This document shows, piece by piece, positions 27,395-37,400 of a stretch of 64,000 nucleotides of DNA. This DNA comes from Phaeovulum vinaykumarii (GTDB lineage: Bacteria > Pseudomonadota > Alphaproteobacteria > Rhodobacterales > Rhodobacteraceae), in NCBI RefSeq assembly GCF_900156695.1, contig NZ_FTOM01000001.1:124001-188000 (forward strand). The letters are read 5' to 3'. The first letter of the stretch is position 1, and each line of letters starts with the position of its first letter. A program made the translations under genes and the position numbers. The notes below the pieces were generated by a model. The model ran no database searches, was not told the origin of the DNA, and saw only the letters and a list, made by a program, of their open reading frames with translations.

Positions 27395-28825
27395 TCAGGG
27401 GCCCAGCGCATCGGGCGCCACTTCGCGGATCTCGCAATAATGGCGCATCAGCCGGGCCAGCCCGCGCTTGCGCAGCGCGCAGGCGGCGCGGCGGGCCTCG
27501 GGATCGAAGCGGCCGTCGCGGATGACATGGGCGGGGCAGATCCCGCAGAGCCGGAACGCCCAGCAGCCGCGGCATTCATCGCCAAGCAGCGCGTGAAAGC
27601 GCGTCAGCACCGCCTGCGCGGCCGCGACATCCAGACCGTGTTCGACATCGCCGATGGCGGCGGCGTCCTGGCCATCGAGCTTCTCGCACAGGAAATAGCG
27701 CCCCTTCGGGCTGACGAAGGTCTTGTCCACGCCCGGAATGCAGGCGCCCCCCGGCGTGAAGGGGCCGGTGTCGGGGGCCTGCGGGCGGCGGCGATGGATC
27801 TTGCGCAAGGCGGGGGCAAACAGCGCCTCGGCCAGCCGCATCTCGGGCGCGCGCCGCCCCAGCCGCCCGGCCCGCGCGCCATTGAGATGGCGCGCCAGCA
27901 TCGTCTCGACCTGATCCTGCGCGGGCGGGGCGGTGCCCGTCGGTGTCTCGAGCGCATTGGCCGAGAGCCGCGCCACCGGGAATTCGGTGAAAAAGGCATC
28001 GAGCGCGGCCAGATCGGTTTCGGGGCCCAGCGTCACCGACAGCTGCACATGCGTGTCGAACCACGCCGGATGGCGGGCCTGAAGCGCGCGCAGGTTCGCC
28101 ACCACCCGGTCGAACGAGCCCCCGCCGCGGCGCAGTCGGCGCTGGGCGTCGTGGATCCGGGGCGGGCCATCGAGGCTGACCATGACCGCCACGGCATTCC
28201 CCGCCAGGATATCGCCCGCCGCCCCGTTCAGAAGCGTGCCATTGGTGGTAAGCGCGGGCAGGATCTCGCGCCCGCCGGCCCGGCTGCGAAAGAGATCGAG
28301 CGCGAATTTCATCACCTTGCGGTTGAGAAGCGGCTCGCCACCATAGAAGCCCAGCCCCAGCGGCCCCTCGGTCTGCGTCGCATGGGCGAAGAACTCGGCG
28401 ATGGCGGCCTCGGCCACCGCGGGGGACATCTGGGTCGTGCCATGCGCGGGCCGGCCGGGATGCGTGCCGGCATAGACGCAATAGCCGCAGCGCAGATTGC
28501 AGGCGTCGGTCAGCTGCAACATCAGCGTGCGCCGCCCCCGCGCCAGCGCATCGTGGAGCGCGGCAGGCTCCAGCGCCGGTTCGGGCGCCCCACCCGGCGC
28601 AGGCCGAAAGAGGCCCAGCCCCTTGCGCGCCTGAGCGATGGCGGCCTCGGCCGCCGGGTCGGGGTCGGGATAAGGTTCGGGGCCGGACGCGGGGACGGGA
28701 TCACAGCTTTCGGCCCCCTGCGCCCGCAGCGCCTGCGCGATCCGCGGCCCGACCTCGGCCAGCAGGTTCGAGGCGCCGTCATAGGCGTAATGGCCCCGCG
28801 CGGTGCGAAAGGTCAAAACGTTCAT
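27395..28825 (-). CDS. Radical SAM/SPASM peptide-modifying enzyme (candidate RiPP maturase)
   Basis: 476-residue protein. The N-terminal about 100 residues (LTFRTARGHYAYDGASNLLA) look like the leader-binding region of peptide maturases of the ranthipeptide/QhpD type. The radical SAM core has Cys109, Cys113 and Cys116 in ACNLRCGYC, then GFYGGEPLLN, LTTNGTLLN and VMVSLDGPPRIHD. The SPASM region binds auxiliary clusters: GGACIPG, KGRYFLCEKL, then CRGCWAFRLCGICPA and a last Cys in AACALRKRG. It follows a small Cys-bearing peptide gene on the same strand, 104 bases upstream. Anaerobic sulfatase maturases share the fold, but there is no sulfatase gene in the window. Target assignment is inference. 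Confidence 0.82.
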   Translation of the reverse strand: MNVLTFRTARGHYAYDGASNLLAEVGPRIAQALRAQGAESCDPVPASGPEPYPDPDPAAEAAIAQARKGLGLFRPAPGGAPEPALEPAALHDALARGRRTLMLQLTDACNLRCGYCVYAGTHPGRPAHGTTQMSPAVAEAAIAEFFAHATQTEGPLGLGFYGGEPLLNRKVMKFALDLFRSRAGGREILPALTTNGTLLNGAAGDILAGNAVAVMVSLDGPPRIHDAQRRLRRGGGSFDRVVANLRALQARHPAWFDTHVQLSVTLGPETDLAALDAFFTEFPVARLSANALETPTGTAPPAQDQVETMLARHLNGARAGRLGRRAPEMRLAEALFAPALRKIHRRRPQAPDTGPFTPGGACIPGVDKTFVSPKGRYFLCEKLDGQDAAAIGDVEHGLDVAAAQAVLTRFHALLGDECRGCWAFRLCGICPAHVIRDGRFDPEARRAACALRKRGLARLMRHYCEIREVAPDALGP

Positions 28826-28857
28826 CCGCCCCCCACGATTGCACGAAGCCTCAGACC

Positions 28858-28888
28858 ACGCCGCCGCAACCGGATGCGGCCGCGGCGT
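28858..28888 (-). promoter_or_regulatory. Hairpin between peptide gene and radical SAM gene
   Basis: Arms 28858-28868 (ACGCCGCCGCA) and 28875-28888 (TGCGGCCGCGGCGT) pair with a three-base bulge and a six-base loop. It has no T-run on the minus strand, so partial termination or mRNA stabilisation would give more precursor than enzyme, a common arrangement in RiPP operons. Confidence 0.45.
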
Positions 28889-28929
28889 CAGCGGATGTTG
28901 GCAGGCCCGAAGGTCCGGTCAGACCCCGG

Positions 28930-29160
28930 TCAGAGCGACCCGGCGCCGTAGCCGATCACCCCCGACGCCACACCCAGCGGCGGCACCGGATCGGCCCCGC
29001 CGAGAACGGTGCAGTCGCAATCATAGACGCAGCGCGCGCGCAGGCTGTCGGCATCGGCGCCGGCGCGCTGGGTGCGGTTGAGGTTTGAAATCGCAATCTC
29101 GAGAAGGCGTTGCGCGTCTTCGTCCTGCAATTCGGCGTCACGCCGGGCACGATCATTCAT
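28930..29160 (-). CDS. 76-residue Cys-containing peptide, candidate RiPP precursor
   Basis: Small protein starting MNDRARRDAELQDEDAQRLL, with GGGGGAGGGGAG just upstream of the ATG. Residues 1-42 are charged and predicted helical, leader-like (QRLLEIAISNLNRTQRAGAD). The C-terminal about 34 residues differ sharply: RCVYDCDCTVLGG (Cys44, Cys48, Cys50), then a Gly/Pro/Val-rich tail ending VIGYGAGSL. There is no signal peptide or known domain. It is the only gene preceding the radical SAM/SPASM enzyme, hence the precursor hypothesis. An in-frame extension to 29376 is rejected because it enters the divergent promoter region. Confidence 0.7.
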   Translation of the reverse strand: MNDRARRDAELQDEDAQRLLEIAISNLNRTQRAGADADSLRARCVYDCDCTVLGGADPVPPLGVASGVIGYGAGSL

Positions 29161-29191
29161 CGGCTCCCCTCCCCCTGAATCGTCGCTCGCT

Positions 29192-29235
29192 GGGTGATCA
29201 TACCCGAATCGCACAACTCTGGGTAGACAAAACCC
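29192..29235. promoter_or_regulatory. Paired GGGT/ACCC palindromes in the divergent promoter region
   Basis: GGGT-N6-ACCC (29192-29205) and GGGT-N7-ACCC (29221-29235) lie 29 bases apart, close to three helical turns, between the peptide gene and the yitT-like gene. A TATGAT (minus strand, 29197-29202) overlaps the first one and could be the -10 of the peptide gene. Possible operator pair. Confidence 0.4.
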
Positions 29236-29375
29236 ACCCGGCCACCGCGGCAGGGCAGCAACGCTGGACCCGCGCGCGCTTCTCGGGCAAAAGGAGGCCG
29301 CGGCCCCTTCCCCGTCGCGTCCCCTTCTTTCCCGATCCGCCTTCTTCCCCGATCCGATCGAGACGAGCTTCCGCA

Positions 29376-30008
29376 ATGAATGCGACCCCGACCACGCGCG
29401 ATGCCGATCTTCTGCCGGCCCCCCATACCCTGCTCGAGGACACCCAGGCCCTGACCTTCGGTGGCGTGATGGCTGCCTTCGGGCTGGTGATGCTGACCCA
29501 TCTGGGCTTTGTCACCGGGCAGACCGCGGGGCTGGCGGTGCTGATTTCCTATGTCACCGGCTGGAGCTTCGGGCCGATCTTCTTTGCGGTGAACCTGCCG
29601 TTCTACTGGCTGGGCTACAAGCGCATCGGGCTGGCCTTCACGCTGAAGACCTTTGTCGCGGTGGGGCTGGTGTCGGGCCTGTCGATGGTGATGCCCGCCT
29701 ATGTCAGCTTCGGCGACATCCACCCCGCGCTGGGGGCGGTGCTGGTCGGGATGATCTCGGGGGCGGCGCTGCTGGCGCTGTTCCGGCACGGGGCCAGCCT
29801 GGGCGGGATCGGCATCCTTGGTCTCTATCTTCAGGACAAGACCGGCTTTCGCGCCGGCTGGACCCAGCTGATCTTCGACATCTGCCTGTTCTCGGCGGCC
29901 TTTCTGGTGCGCGACCCGATCACCGTGGCCTGGTCGGCGCTGGGGGCGCTGGTGCTGAACCTCGTGATCGCCATCAACCACCGGCGCGACCGCTACATCG
30001 CCACCTGA
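29376..30008 (+). CDS. YitT-family integral membrane protein
   Basis: 210-residue membrane protein with five or more hydrophobic segments, starting about residue 25 (FGGVMAAFGLVMLTHLGF). GQTAGLAVLISYVTGWSFG and GASLGGIGILGLYLQDKTG resemble the YitT/DUF161 blocks. Transport or other function is not established for the family. Starts at ATG 29376, divergent from the peptide gene, and is followed eight bases later by an SMR gene. Confidence 0.78.
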   Translation: MNATPTTRDADLLPAPHTLLEDTQALTFGGVMAAFGLVMLTHLGFVTGQTAGLAVLISYVTGWSFGPIFFAVNLPFYWLGYKRIGLAFTLKTFVAVGLVSGLSMVMPAYVSFGDIHPALGAVLVGMISGAALLALFRHGASLGGIGILGLYLQDKTGFRAGWTQLIFDICLFSAAFLVRDPITVAWSALGALVLNLVIAINHRRDRYIAT

Positions 30009-30016
30009 GAGGGCCC

Positions 30017-30352
30017 ATGCTGCGCACCTATCTGTTGCTGACCGTCGCGGTCCTGTTCGAGACCTTCGGCTCGACCTGCCTCCAGGCCAGCCAGCAATTC
30101 ACGAAGCTCTGGCCGACGCTGGGGGCGGTGGTGGGCTTTGCCGGGGCGTTCTGGTTCTTCGTGCAGGTGCTCAAGGTGCTGCCGCTGGGGATCACCTATG
30201 CGCTGTGGTCGGGGCTGGGGATCATCCTGACGGCGATCTCGGGGCGGATCTTCTTTGCCCAGAAGCTTGACGCTGCGGCGCTGGCGGGGCTTGGCCTCAT
30301 CATCCTGGGGATCGCGGTGATCAACCTCTTCTCGAAGACCGCCACGCATTGA
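30017..30352 (+). CDS. Small multidrug resistance (SMR/EmrE-type) transporter
   Basis: 111-residue four-helix protein. The membrane-embedded acidic residue of SMR exporters is present in the first helix (VLFETFGSTCLQAS, Glu15). LPLGITYALWSGLGIILTA in the third helix is a strong family match. Members export cationic drugs, guanidinium or polyamines as antiparallel dimers. A single gene, so likely a homodimer; likely cotranscribed with the YitT-like gene. Confidence 0.88.
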   Translation: MLRTYLLLTVAVLFETFGSTCLQASQQFTKLWPTLGAVVGFAGAFWFFVQVLKVLPLGITYALWSGLGIILTAISGRIFFAQKLDAAALAGLGLIILGIAVINLFSKTATH

Positions 30353-30363
30353 TCGCCCCGGCG

Positions 30364-30380
30364 CGCCCCCCGCGGGGGCG
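30364..30380 (+). terminator. Hairpin after the SMR gene
   Basis: CGCCCCC, three-base loop, GGGGGCG, 11 bases after the stop and without a T-run. Weak terminator candidate. Confidence 0.35.
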
Positions 30381-30476
30381 AAAGACGACCGAAACCGCCT
30401 GCACCGCTCAAAGCAGACTGGCCAAGAGCGCGGTTTTCCTCTATGCGCTGCGGCGCAGCAGGAAATGGCGGACATC

Positions 30477-32294
30477 ATGGACCTTCGCAATATCGCGATC
30501 ATCGCACACGTCGACCACGGGAAGACCACCCTGGTCGATCAGCTCCTGAAACAATCGGGGGCCTTCCGGGAAAACCAGGCGGTGGCCGAACGCGCGATGG
30601 ACAGCAACGACATCGAACGCGAACGCGGCATCACCATTCTGGCCAAGGCGACCTCGGTCGAATGGAAGGGCACGCGGATCAACATCGTCGACACCCCCGG
30701 CCACGCCGATTTCGGCGGCGAGGTCGAGCGCATCCTGAGCATGGTGGACGGTGTCTGCCTGCTGGTCGATGCCGCCGAAGGGCCGATGCCGCAGACCAAG
30801 TTCGTCACCTCGAAGGCGCTGGCGCTGGGGCTGAAACCCATCGTCGTTCTGAACAAGGTCGACAAGCCCGCCGCCGACCCCGAGAATGCGCTCAACGAGG
30901 TCTTCGACCTCTTTGCCAACCTCGGCGCCAGCGACGAACAGCTCGACTTTCCGCATGTCTATGCCTCGGGCATCGGCGGCTGGGCGGATCTGGAGCTGGA
31001 CGGCCCGCGCAAGGATCTCTCGGCGCTCTTTGACCTGATCCTGAGCCATGTCGAGCCGCCCAAGCAGGAATTCCACGCCGACGAACCCTTCCGCATGCTG
31101 GCGACCACGCTGTCGGCCGACCCGTTCATCGGGCGCATCCTGACGGGGCGGGTGGAATCGGGCCGGCTGCGCGTGGGCGAGACGATCAAGGCGCTGTCGC
31201 GCACGGGCGAGCGCATCGAGCAATTCCGCTGCACCAAGGTGCTGGCCTTCCGCGGCCTGACCCAGCAGCCCATCGACGTGGCCGAGGCGGGCGATATCGT
31301 CACCATCGCCGGCATGACCAAGGCGACCGTGGCCGACACGCTCTGCGCGCTCGAGATCGACACCCCGATCCCGGCCCAGCCGATCGACCCGCCGACGATC
31401 TCGGTGACCTTCGGCATCAACGACAGCCCGCTGGCTGGCAAGGACGGCACCAAGGTCCAGAGCCGGGTGATCCGCGAGCGCCTGCTCAAGGAGGCCGAAA
31501 CCAACGTCGCCATCCGCGTCGAGGACACCCCCGGCGGCGAGGCCTTCGTGGTCTCGGGGCGCGGCGAATTGCAGATGGGCGTTCTGATCGAGAACATGCG
31601 CCGCGAGGGGTTCGAGCTGTCGATCTCGCGCCCGCAGGTGATCTTCCGCGAAGAAGACGGCGTGCGCCTCGAGCCGATCGAGGAAGTCATCGTCGATGTG
31701 GATGACGAATATTCCGGCGTCGTGATCGAAAAGCTGACCGGCGCGCGCAAGGGCGATCTGGTCGAGATGCGCCCCGCCGGCCACGGCAAGACGCGGATCG
31801 TGGCGCATGTGCCCTCGCGCGGGCTGATCGGCTATCAGGGCGAGTTCATGACCGACACGCGCGGCAACGGCGTGCTGAACCGCATCTTCCACGACTGGGC
31901 AGCCTACAAGGGCCCGATCCAGGGGCGCCGCCAGGGCGTGCTGATCTCGATGGAGAACGGCGTGTCGGTGGCCTATGCGCTGTGGAACCTTGAAGAACGC
32001 GGCAAGCTGTTCATCGGCGCGCAGGAGCAGGTCTATCAGGGCATGATCATCGGCGAGCATTCGCGCGACAACGATCTCGAGGTGAACCCGCTCAAGGGCA
32101 AGAAGCTGACCAACATCCGCGCCTCGGGCTCGGACGAGGCGGTGCGCCTGACGCCGCCGGTGCGCATGAGCCTCGAGGAAGCCATCGCCTATATCGACGA
32201 CGACGAGCTGGTCGAGGTCACGCCCAAGGCGATCCGGCTGCGCAAGCGCCATCTCGACCCGCACGAGCGCAAGCGCGCCGCCCGCGCGGAATAA
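30477..32294 (+). CDS. typA: Ribosome-associated GTPase TypA/BipA
   Basis: 605-residue translational GTPase. G1 is [15 protein letters not shown], switch region [11 protein letters not shown]3 [15 protein letters not shown] and G4 LNKVDK. The C-terminal BipA region includes [20 protein letters not shown] and [17 protein letters not shown]. BipA helps large-subunit assembly and growth under stress. ATG 30477 ([11 protein letters not shown]) gives the usual family N-terminus and length; an in-frame ATG at 30465 is possible, but its AGGA is only one base away. Confidence 0.94.
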   Translation: MDLRNIAIIAHVDHGKTTLVDQLLKQSGAFRENQAVAERAMDSNDIERERGITILAKATSVEWKGTRINIVDTPGHADFGGEVERILSMVDGVCLLVDAAEGPMPQTKFVTSKALALGLKPIVVLNKVDKPAADPENALNEVFDLFANLGASDEQLDFPHVYASGIGGWADLELDGPRKDLSALFDLILSHVEPPKQEFHADEPFRMLATTLSADPFIGRILTGRVESGRLRVGETIKALSRTGERIEQFRCTKVLAFRGLTQQPIDVAEAGDIVTIAGMTKATVADTLCALEIDTPIPAQPIDPPTISVTFGINDSPLAGKDGTKVQSRVIRERLLKEAETNVAIRVEDTPGGEAFVVSGRGELQMGVLIENMRREGFELSISRPQVIFREEDGVRLEPIEEVIVDVDDEYSGVVIEKLTGARKGDLVEMRPAGHGKTRIVAHVPSRGLIGYQGEFMTDTRGNGVLNRIFHDWAAYKGPIQGRRQGVLISMENGVSVAYALWNLEERGKLFIGAQEQVYQGMIIGEHSRDNDLEVNPLKGKKLTNIRASGSDEAVRLTPPVRMSLEEAIAYIDDDELVEVTPKAIRLRKRHLDPHERKRAARAE

Positions 32295-32320
32295 GGCGCG
32301 CCTCCCAGAATTTTCGTCAC

Positions 32321-32343
32321 GGCCGCCGGTGCCCCCGGCGGCC
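32321..32343 (+). terminator. Hairpin after typA
   Basis: GGCCGCCGG (32321-32329), five-base loop, CCGGCGGCC (32335-32343), then GTTGTCGT. Perfect 9-bp stem 26 bases after the stop; weak T content. Confidence 0.55.
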
Positions 32344-32417
32344 GTTGTCGTGGGAGGCCCCCCGCGCGTGGCGGGCCTTGTCGGTGCTGGCCCCTCCCCC
32401 CCCTTGAACCGGGCGCC

Positions 32418-32462
32418 GATCCCCCCGATCATGGGCGTTCAAGTCCTTGGATCGGGGGGATC
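32418..32462 (+). promoter_or_regulatory. 13-bp stem enclosing the Shine-Dalgarno of the next gene
   Basis: GATCCCCCCGATC (32418-32430) is an exact inverted repeat of GATCGGGGGGATC (32450-32462) with a 19-base loop. The right arm contains GGGGGGA (32454-32460), the only ribosome-binding-like sequence before ATG 32467. Folded, the mRNA would hide it. The same sequence could be a protein operator in DNA. Confidence 0.6.
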
Positions 32463-32466
32463 ATCC

Positions 32467-33948
32467 ATGACGGGCACGGCACGATGGCGGCTGGCGATGG
32501 GCGCAGCGCTCTGGGTGGCGCTGGCGGGCGCGGGGCAGGCGCGCGATACGGTCACGCTGGGCATGGTGCTGGAGCCGCCGAACCTCGACCCGACCGCGGG
32601 CGCCGCCGCCGCCATCGACGAGGTGGTCTATGCCAATCTCTTCGAGGGGCTGACCCGCTTCGGCCCCGATGGCGCGATCCTGCCGGGCCTGGCCGCCTCG
32701 TGGGAGGTCAGCGCCGATGCCCGCATCTGGACCTTTCATCTGCGCGAGGGCGTGACCTTCCACGACGGCACCACCTTCGACGCGGCGGATGTGAAATTCA
32801 GCCTGGACCGCGCCCGCGCGGCCGACAGCGTGAACGCGCAAAAGGCGCTCTTTGCCGGGATCGAGACCGTCGAGACGCCCGATCCGGCCACGGTGGTGGT
32901 GACGCTGGCCGCGCCCGATGGCGCCTTCGACTTCAAGATGGCCTGGGGCGATGCGGTGATCCTGGCCCCCGAGACCGCCGATCAGGCCGCCACGAAGCCG
33001 GTCGGCACCGGGCCCTTTGCCTTTGGCGATTGGGTGCAGGGCGATCACGTCACCCTGACCGCCTATCCCGGCTATTGGGGCACGCCGCCCGCGCTGCGCG
33101 CCGCCACCTTCCGCTTCATCGCCGATCCGACCGCGGCTTTCGCGGCGCTGATGTCGGGCGATGTCGATGCCTTTCCCAATTACCCCGCCCCCGAGACCCT
33201 GCCCGCGCTGGCCGCCGATCCGCGGTTTCGCGTGATCGAGGGCACGACCGAGGGCGAGACCATCCTGGCCATGAACAACCGCCAGCCGCCGCTGGATGAT
33301 CCGCGGGTGCGCGCAGCCATTGCCCATGCGCTCGACCGCGCCGAGATCATCGAGGGCGCGATGTTCGGCCATGGCACCCCGATCGGGACGCATTTCGCCC
33401 CCCACAACCCCGATTACATCGACCTGACGGATCTGTCCGCGCATGATCCCGACCGCGCCCGCGCGCTGCTGGCCGAGGCCGGGGTCTCGGATCTGACGCT
33501 GCGCCTGGCGCTGCCGCCGCCGCCCTATGCCCGCCGCGGCGGCGAGGTGATCGCGGCCGAGCTGGCGCGCGTGGGCATCACCGCGCGGATCACCAATCTG
33601 GAATGGGCGCAATGGCTCGAACAGGTGTTCCGCGGCCATGATTTCGACCTGACCATCGTCAGCCACACCGAGCCGATGGATATCGGCATCTATGCCCGGC
33701 CCGACTATTACTTCGGCTATGCCCGGCCCGAATTCGTGGCGCTGATGGACCGGCTCGACGCCACCGCCGATCCCGCGGCGCGGCGCGCGCTGCTGCAATC
33801 GGCCCAGCGCATGATCGCCCAGGATCACGTCAACGGCTATCTGTTCCAGCTGGCCAAGACCGGCGTCGCGAATGCCCGGCTCGAGGGGCTGTGGCAGAAC
33901 GCGCCGACGCAGGCCAATGACCTGACCGGCGTGCACTGGCGCGACTGA
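32467..33948 (+). CDS. Orphan peptide-type ABC substrate-binding protein
   Basis: 493-residue DppA/OppA-family periplasmic binding protein. Signal peptide residues 1-25 (cleavage near GAGQARD). Family blocks: LEPPNLDPTAGAAAAIDEVV, WTFHLREGVTFHDGTTFDAADVKFSL (abridged across residues 90-112) and VGTGPFAFGDWVQGD near residue 178. There are no permease or ATPase genes adjacent, so it must use components encoded elsewhere. ATG 32467 follows a strong stem-loop that includes its ribosome-binding site; an in-frame ATG in the loop (32431) has no such site. Confidence 0.88.
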   Translation: MTGTARWRLAMGAALWVALAGAGQARDTVTLGMVLEPPNLDPTAGAAAAIDEVVYANLFEGLTRFGPDGAILPGLAASWEVSADARIWTFHLREGVTFHDGTTFDAADVKFSLDRARAADSVNAQKALFAGIETVETPDPATVVVTLAAPDGAFDFKMAWGDAVILAPETADQAATKPVGTGPFAFGDWVQGDHVTLTAYPGYWGTPPALRAATFRFIADPTAAFAALMSGDVDAFPNYPAPETLPALAADPRFRVIEGTTEGETILAMNNRQPPLDDPRVRAAIAHALDRAEIIEGAMFGHGTPIGTHFAPHNPDYIDLTDLSAHDPDRARALLAEAGVSDLTLRLALPPPPYARRGGEVIAAELARVGITARITNLEWAQWLEQVFRGHDFDLTIVSHTEPMDIGIYARPDYYFGYARPEFVALMDRLDATADPAARRALLQSAQRMIAQDHVNGYLFQLAKTGVANARLEGLWQNAPTQANDLTGVHWRD

Positions 33949-34488
33949 GCCCCCCAGATCGCGGCCCCGTTCGCTGCGCCCCGCGGTGGGGTGCGGCGAA
34001 TCTTTCTGCATTTCGCGGCTGTTCTGCGCAAGGCTTGCAACCCATGCGTGCAATCTTGACCCGAAGGACGAACGCGCAGGCCCTGCGTCAGTCCGCCGCA
34101 CGACCAGCGCGGCGCGCCGCGGCGCAGAGCAATCCCGCGAAACCGGCCAAAAACCTGCCCCAAAATGTATCTTTTCGCGCCATTCCCCCGGTTTTGGCAC
34201 CATCGCCCCTGCCGCGCCGCAGCGCTGCCGCGCAGCAAAGGTAACGATACGTAAAGAGCTTGGTTGCCGCTTTCGTGAACGCGGCGTTATCCTTGGCTCA
34301 GGAACGCCGCCCGAAGGGAGGCGCCTGCGAAGGGACGGCCCGACCGGGCCGCCAGGGGGGAGCGAGACGAACTTCGGGATGCGGTCCGCGCAGGTGGACG
34401 CGCGGCATCCTTGCGTTCGAACCTGCCCCAGACAGCAGATGCGCCCCCGACCGGCGGCCGGAGGCCACGGACAGCGAAAGGAAACGCC
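33949..34488. other. 540-base gene-free interval before the RTX gene
   Basis: No credible gene. A hairpin at 33976-33994 (GCGCCCC and GGGGTGC arms) may end the preceding transcript. The stretch 34200-34310 is less GC-rich and probably carries the RTX promoter, which I cannot place. Confidence 0.5.
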
Positions 34489-37400
34489 ATGCCTATCTAC
34501 ACCAACGGGTCGACCACGCTGACCGACGGCGCGGGATTTGACTGGACCATCTACAGCTACGGCACCTACATCGACAACGGCACCAACTACAACATCGACA
34601 CGTTCGGCTATTCCTACGACATCACGGGCCAAGCCTACACGATTGACGAAGCCGGCCGCGAGATCAACACCTTCCCGACCTATTCCGGCGGCCTGGTCAA
34701 CACGCGCTCGACCTATGTCTCGGCCACCGACGGCTTCGTGCGCTTTCTCGACAGCTTCACCAATGTCACCTCCTCGGCGGTGACGATGAGCTACGACCTC
34801 TACTGGGATTACTCGCCCTATGACGCGACGCAGGTGCACGACAGCGCCACCGCGCCCACGCAGGTCATCTTCGACAATGCCGCAAACGCCACGACGGATC
34901 TCGACTCGGCGGGCGCCATGTGGACGGATGGCGCGCTCATGCCGGGCAGCAGTTACGACGACGGCAACGACTACCAATCCATTTCCTACACCTTCACGGT
35001 GAACCCCGGCGAAACCGTCAGCATCCTGCATTTCGCCGCACAGGGCGCCAGCAACGGCGATGTGCAGGCGCAATTCGCCTCGATGTTCGATACCTCGGGC
35101 GTGCTGAGCAGCGACTTCCTGATCGGGCTCGACAACAACGAAATCGGCTCGATCATCAACTTCTCGGGGCTGGTGCCCGCGGTCGCGCCCTCGCTGATCG
35201 GCACGAACGGCCCCGACGACCTTCTGGGCACCGCCGATCATGACCTGATGCGCGGCCTGGGCGGCGATGACGTGATCGAGGCCGAAGACGGCGATGACAC
35301 GATCGAGGGCGGCTCGGGTCACGACACGCTGAACGGCGGCGACGGCAACGACCTGATCCTGGCCGGCACCGGCTCGGACATCATCCTGGGCGGCGCGGGC
35401 GACGACACGATCGGCGCCGACGACGTGAACCTGGTCACGACCTCGAACGCGACCACCATCGCCGCCACCGGCGAGGGGCTGTCGATCTCGCTGACCATGC
35501 CCGACGCCAACAACGACACGCAAGTGGCGGTAGAAGGCTTCGTCGCGCGCGAGCTGACCTCGTCGAACAACATCAACATCGCCATCATCGTGGACGTGTC
35601 GGGTTCGACCTCCTCGAGCTTCAGCGGCGCCACCACGGTGGGCGACCTCAACGGCGACGGGTCGTCGAACACGATCATCGACGCCGAGATCGCGGCGATC
35701 AACAGCCTGGTCAACAGCCTCATCAACGATGTGGGCGCGCCCCAGGCGAATGTCACGCTGATCCCGTTCCAGAGCAGCGCCAGCACCGTCTATACCGGCC
35801 GCGTCGGCTCGGATGGCAACGTCAACGGCACCCCCGACGTTCTGGATGTGGCCGCCACACTGAACGACAGCGGCGGCACCAGCTTCTATTCCGGCCTGCA
35901 AGAGGCGATCAACTTCTTCAACGGCGCCAGCGCCGGCGAAAACTACGTGTTCTTCCTGTCGGACGGCGCAGACGGGTCGGGCGGCTTCTCCGACGAGGTG
36001 GCAACCCTGATCGACGATGCCGGCATCGACGCCACGATCCGCTCCTATGGCGTGGGCACGGGCTCGTCGGAATACTACCTCGACCTGGTCGACGACGGCG
36101 TCGACAACGACAGCGCCGTCATCGTGGACGACCCCTCGGCGCTCAGCGCGACCATCGTCGCCTCGCCGATCGACCCGACCGATATCGCCCGCGTCGAGCT
36201 GCTGGTGGACGGCGTCGTCGTCGAAACCCTCCAGCCCGAGGATCTGATCGTCACGCCCTTCGGCCTGCGCTATCAGGCGACCCTCGACGGGCTGTCGCCG
36301 ACCGCGGCCGAGACGATCACCGCGCGCGTCATCGCGGCCGATACCGCGGGCACCTCTGTGGGCACCTCGCAGGTGCTGGAAGTGCTGCCGTCCGAGCCCA
36401 GCAACGATGTCGTCGTGGCCGATGACGGCAATGACAGCGTGCGCGGCGGGGCGGGCAACGACACGCTTTATGGCGGCAACGGTAACGACACGCTGGACGG
36501 CGGGTCGGACAACGACAGCCTGGTCGGCGGTCAGGGGGACGACCATCTGATCGGCAACACCGGCAACGATCTGCTGCGCGGCACCTGGGGCAATGACATC
36601 CTGGCGGGCTGGGGCGGCAACGACACGCTCTGGGGCGGGGACAACGACGACAGCCTCTATGGCAGCTGGGGCAACGATTTCCTGGCCGGAGGCTCGGGCG
36701 ATGACCTGCTGCTGGGCGGGGCCGGCGCAGACACCATCTATGGGGGGCTGGGCGTCGACATGGTGTCCTATGTCGATGTCGGCGGCGTGCTCGTGAACCT
36801 GACGGTCGGCCAGGGCTTCCTGGCCGCGGCGGGCGACGTGATCGGCTCGGTCGAGGGGGTCACCGGTTCGAACCAGGCCGATACGCTGGTGGGCAATGCC
36901 GACGACAACCTTCTGATCGGCCTCAATGGCAATGACGCGCTCTATGGCAGCAACGGCGATGACACCCTGATCGGCGGTGCGGGCGCCGACACGATAAACG
37001 GCGGTGTCGGGACCGATATCGTCGACTACAGCAGCTCGGGCGCGGCTGTCGCGATCAACCTGGCTACCGGCTCGGCAACGGGCGGCGACGCCACGGGCGA
37101 CAGCTTCACCGCCATGGAAGGCGTGGTCGGCACCGATCACAACGATACGCTTGTCGGCGATACCGGGGACAACATCCTGATCGGCAATGCCGGCAGTGAC
37201 CGCCTGTACGCCGGCGACGGCAACGACCAGCTGACCGGGGGCGACGGCGACGACATGCTGGTCGGCCATGGCGGCAATGACTACATGAACGGCGGCGCCG
37301 GCGCTGATACCTTCTACGGCGGGGCCGGCTGGGACACGGCCGACTATCTGGGCTCGCAAACCGGGGTCAATGTGTCGTTGCGGCTGGGCACCGGGACCGG

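Noticed and set aside
28930-29376. A longer 148-residue version of the candidate precursor
   Set aside because: The extra 72 residues run through the divergent promoter region with palindromes, and the ATG at 29160 has a much better ribosome-binding site.
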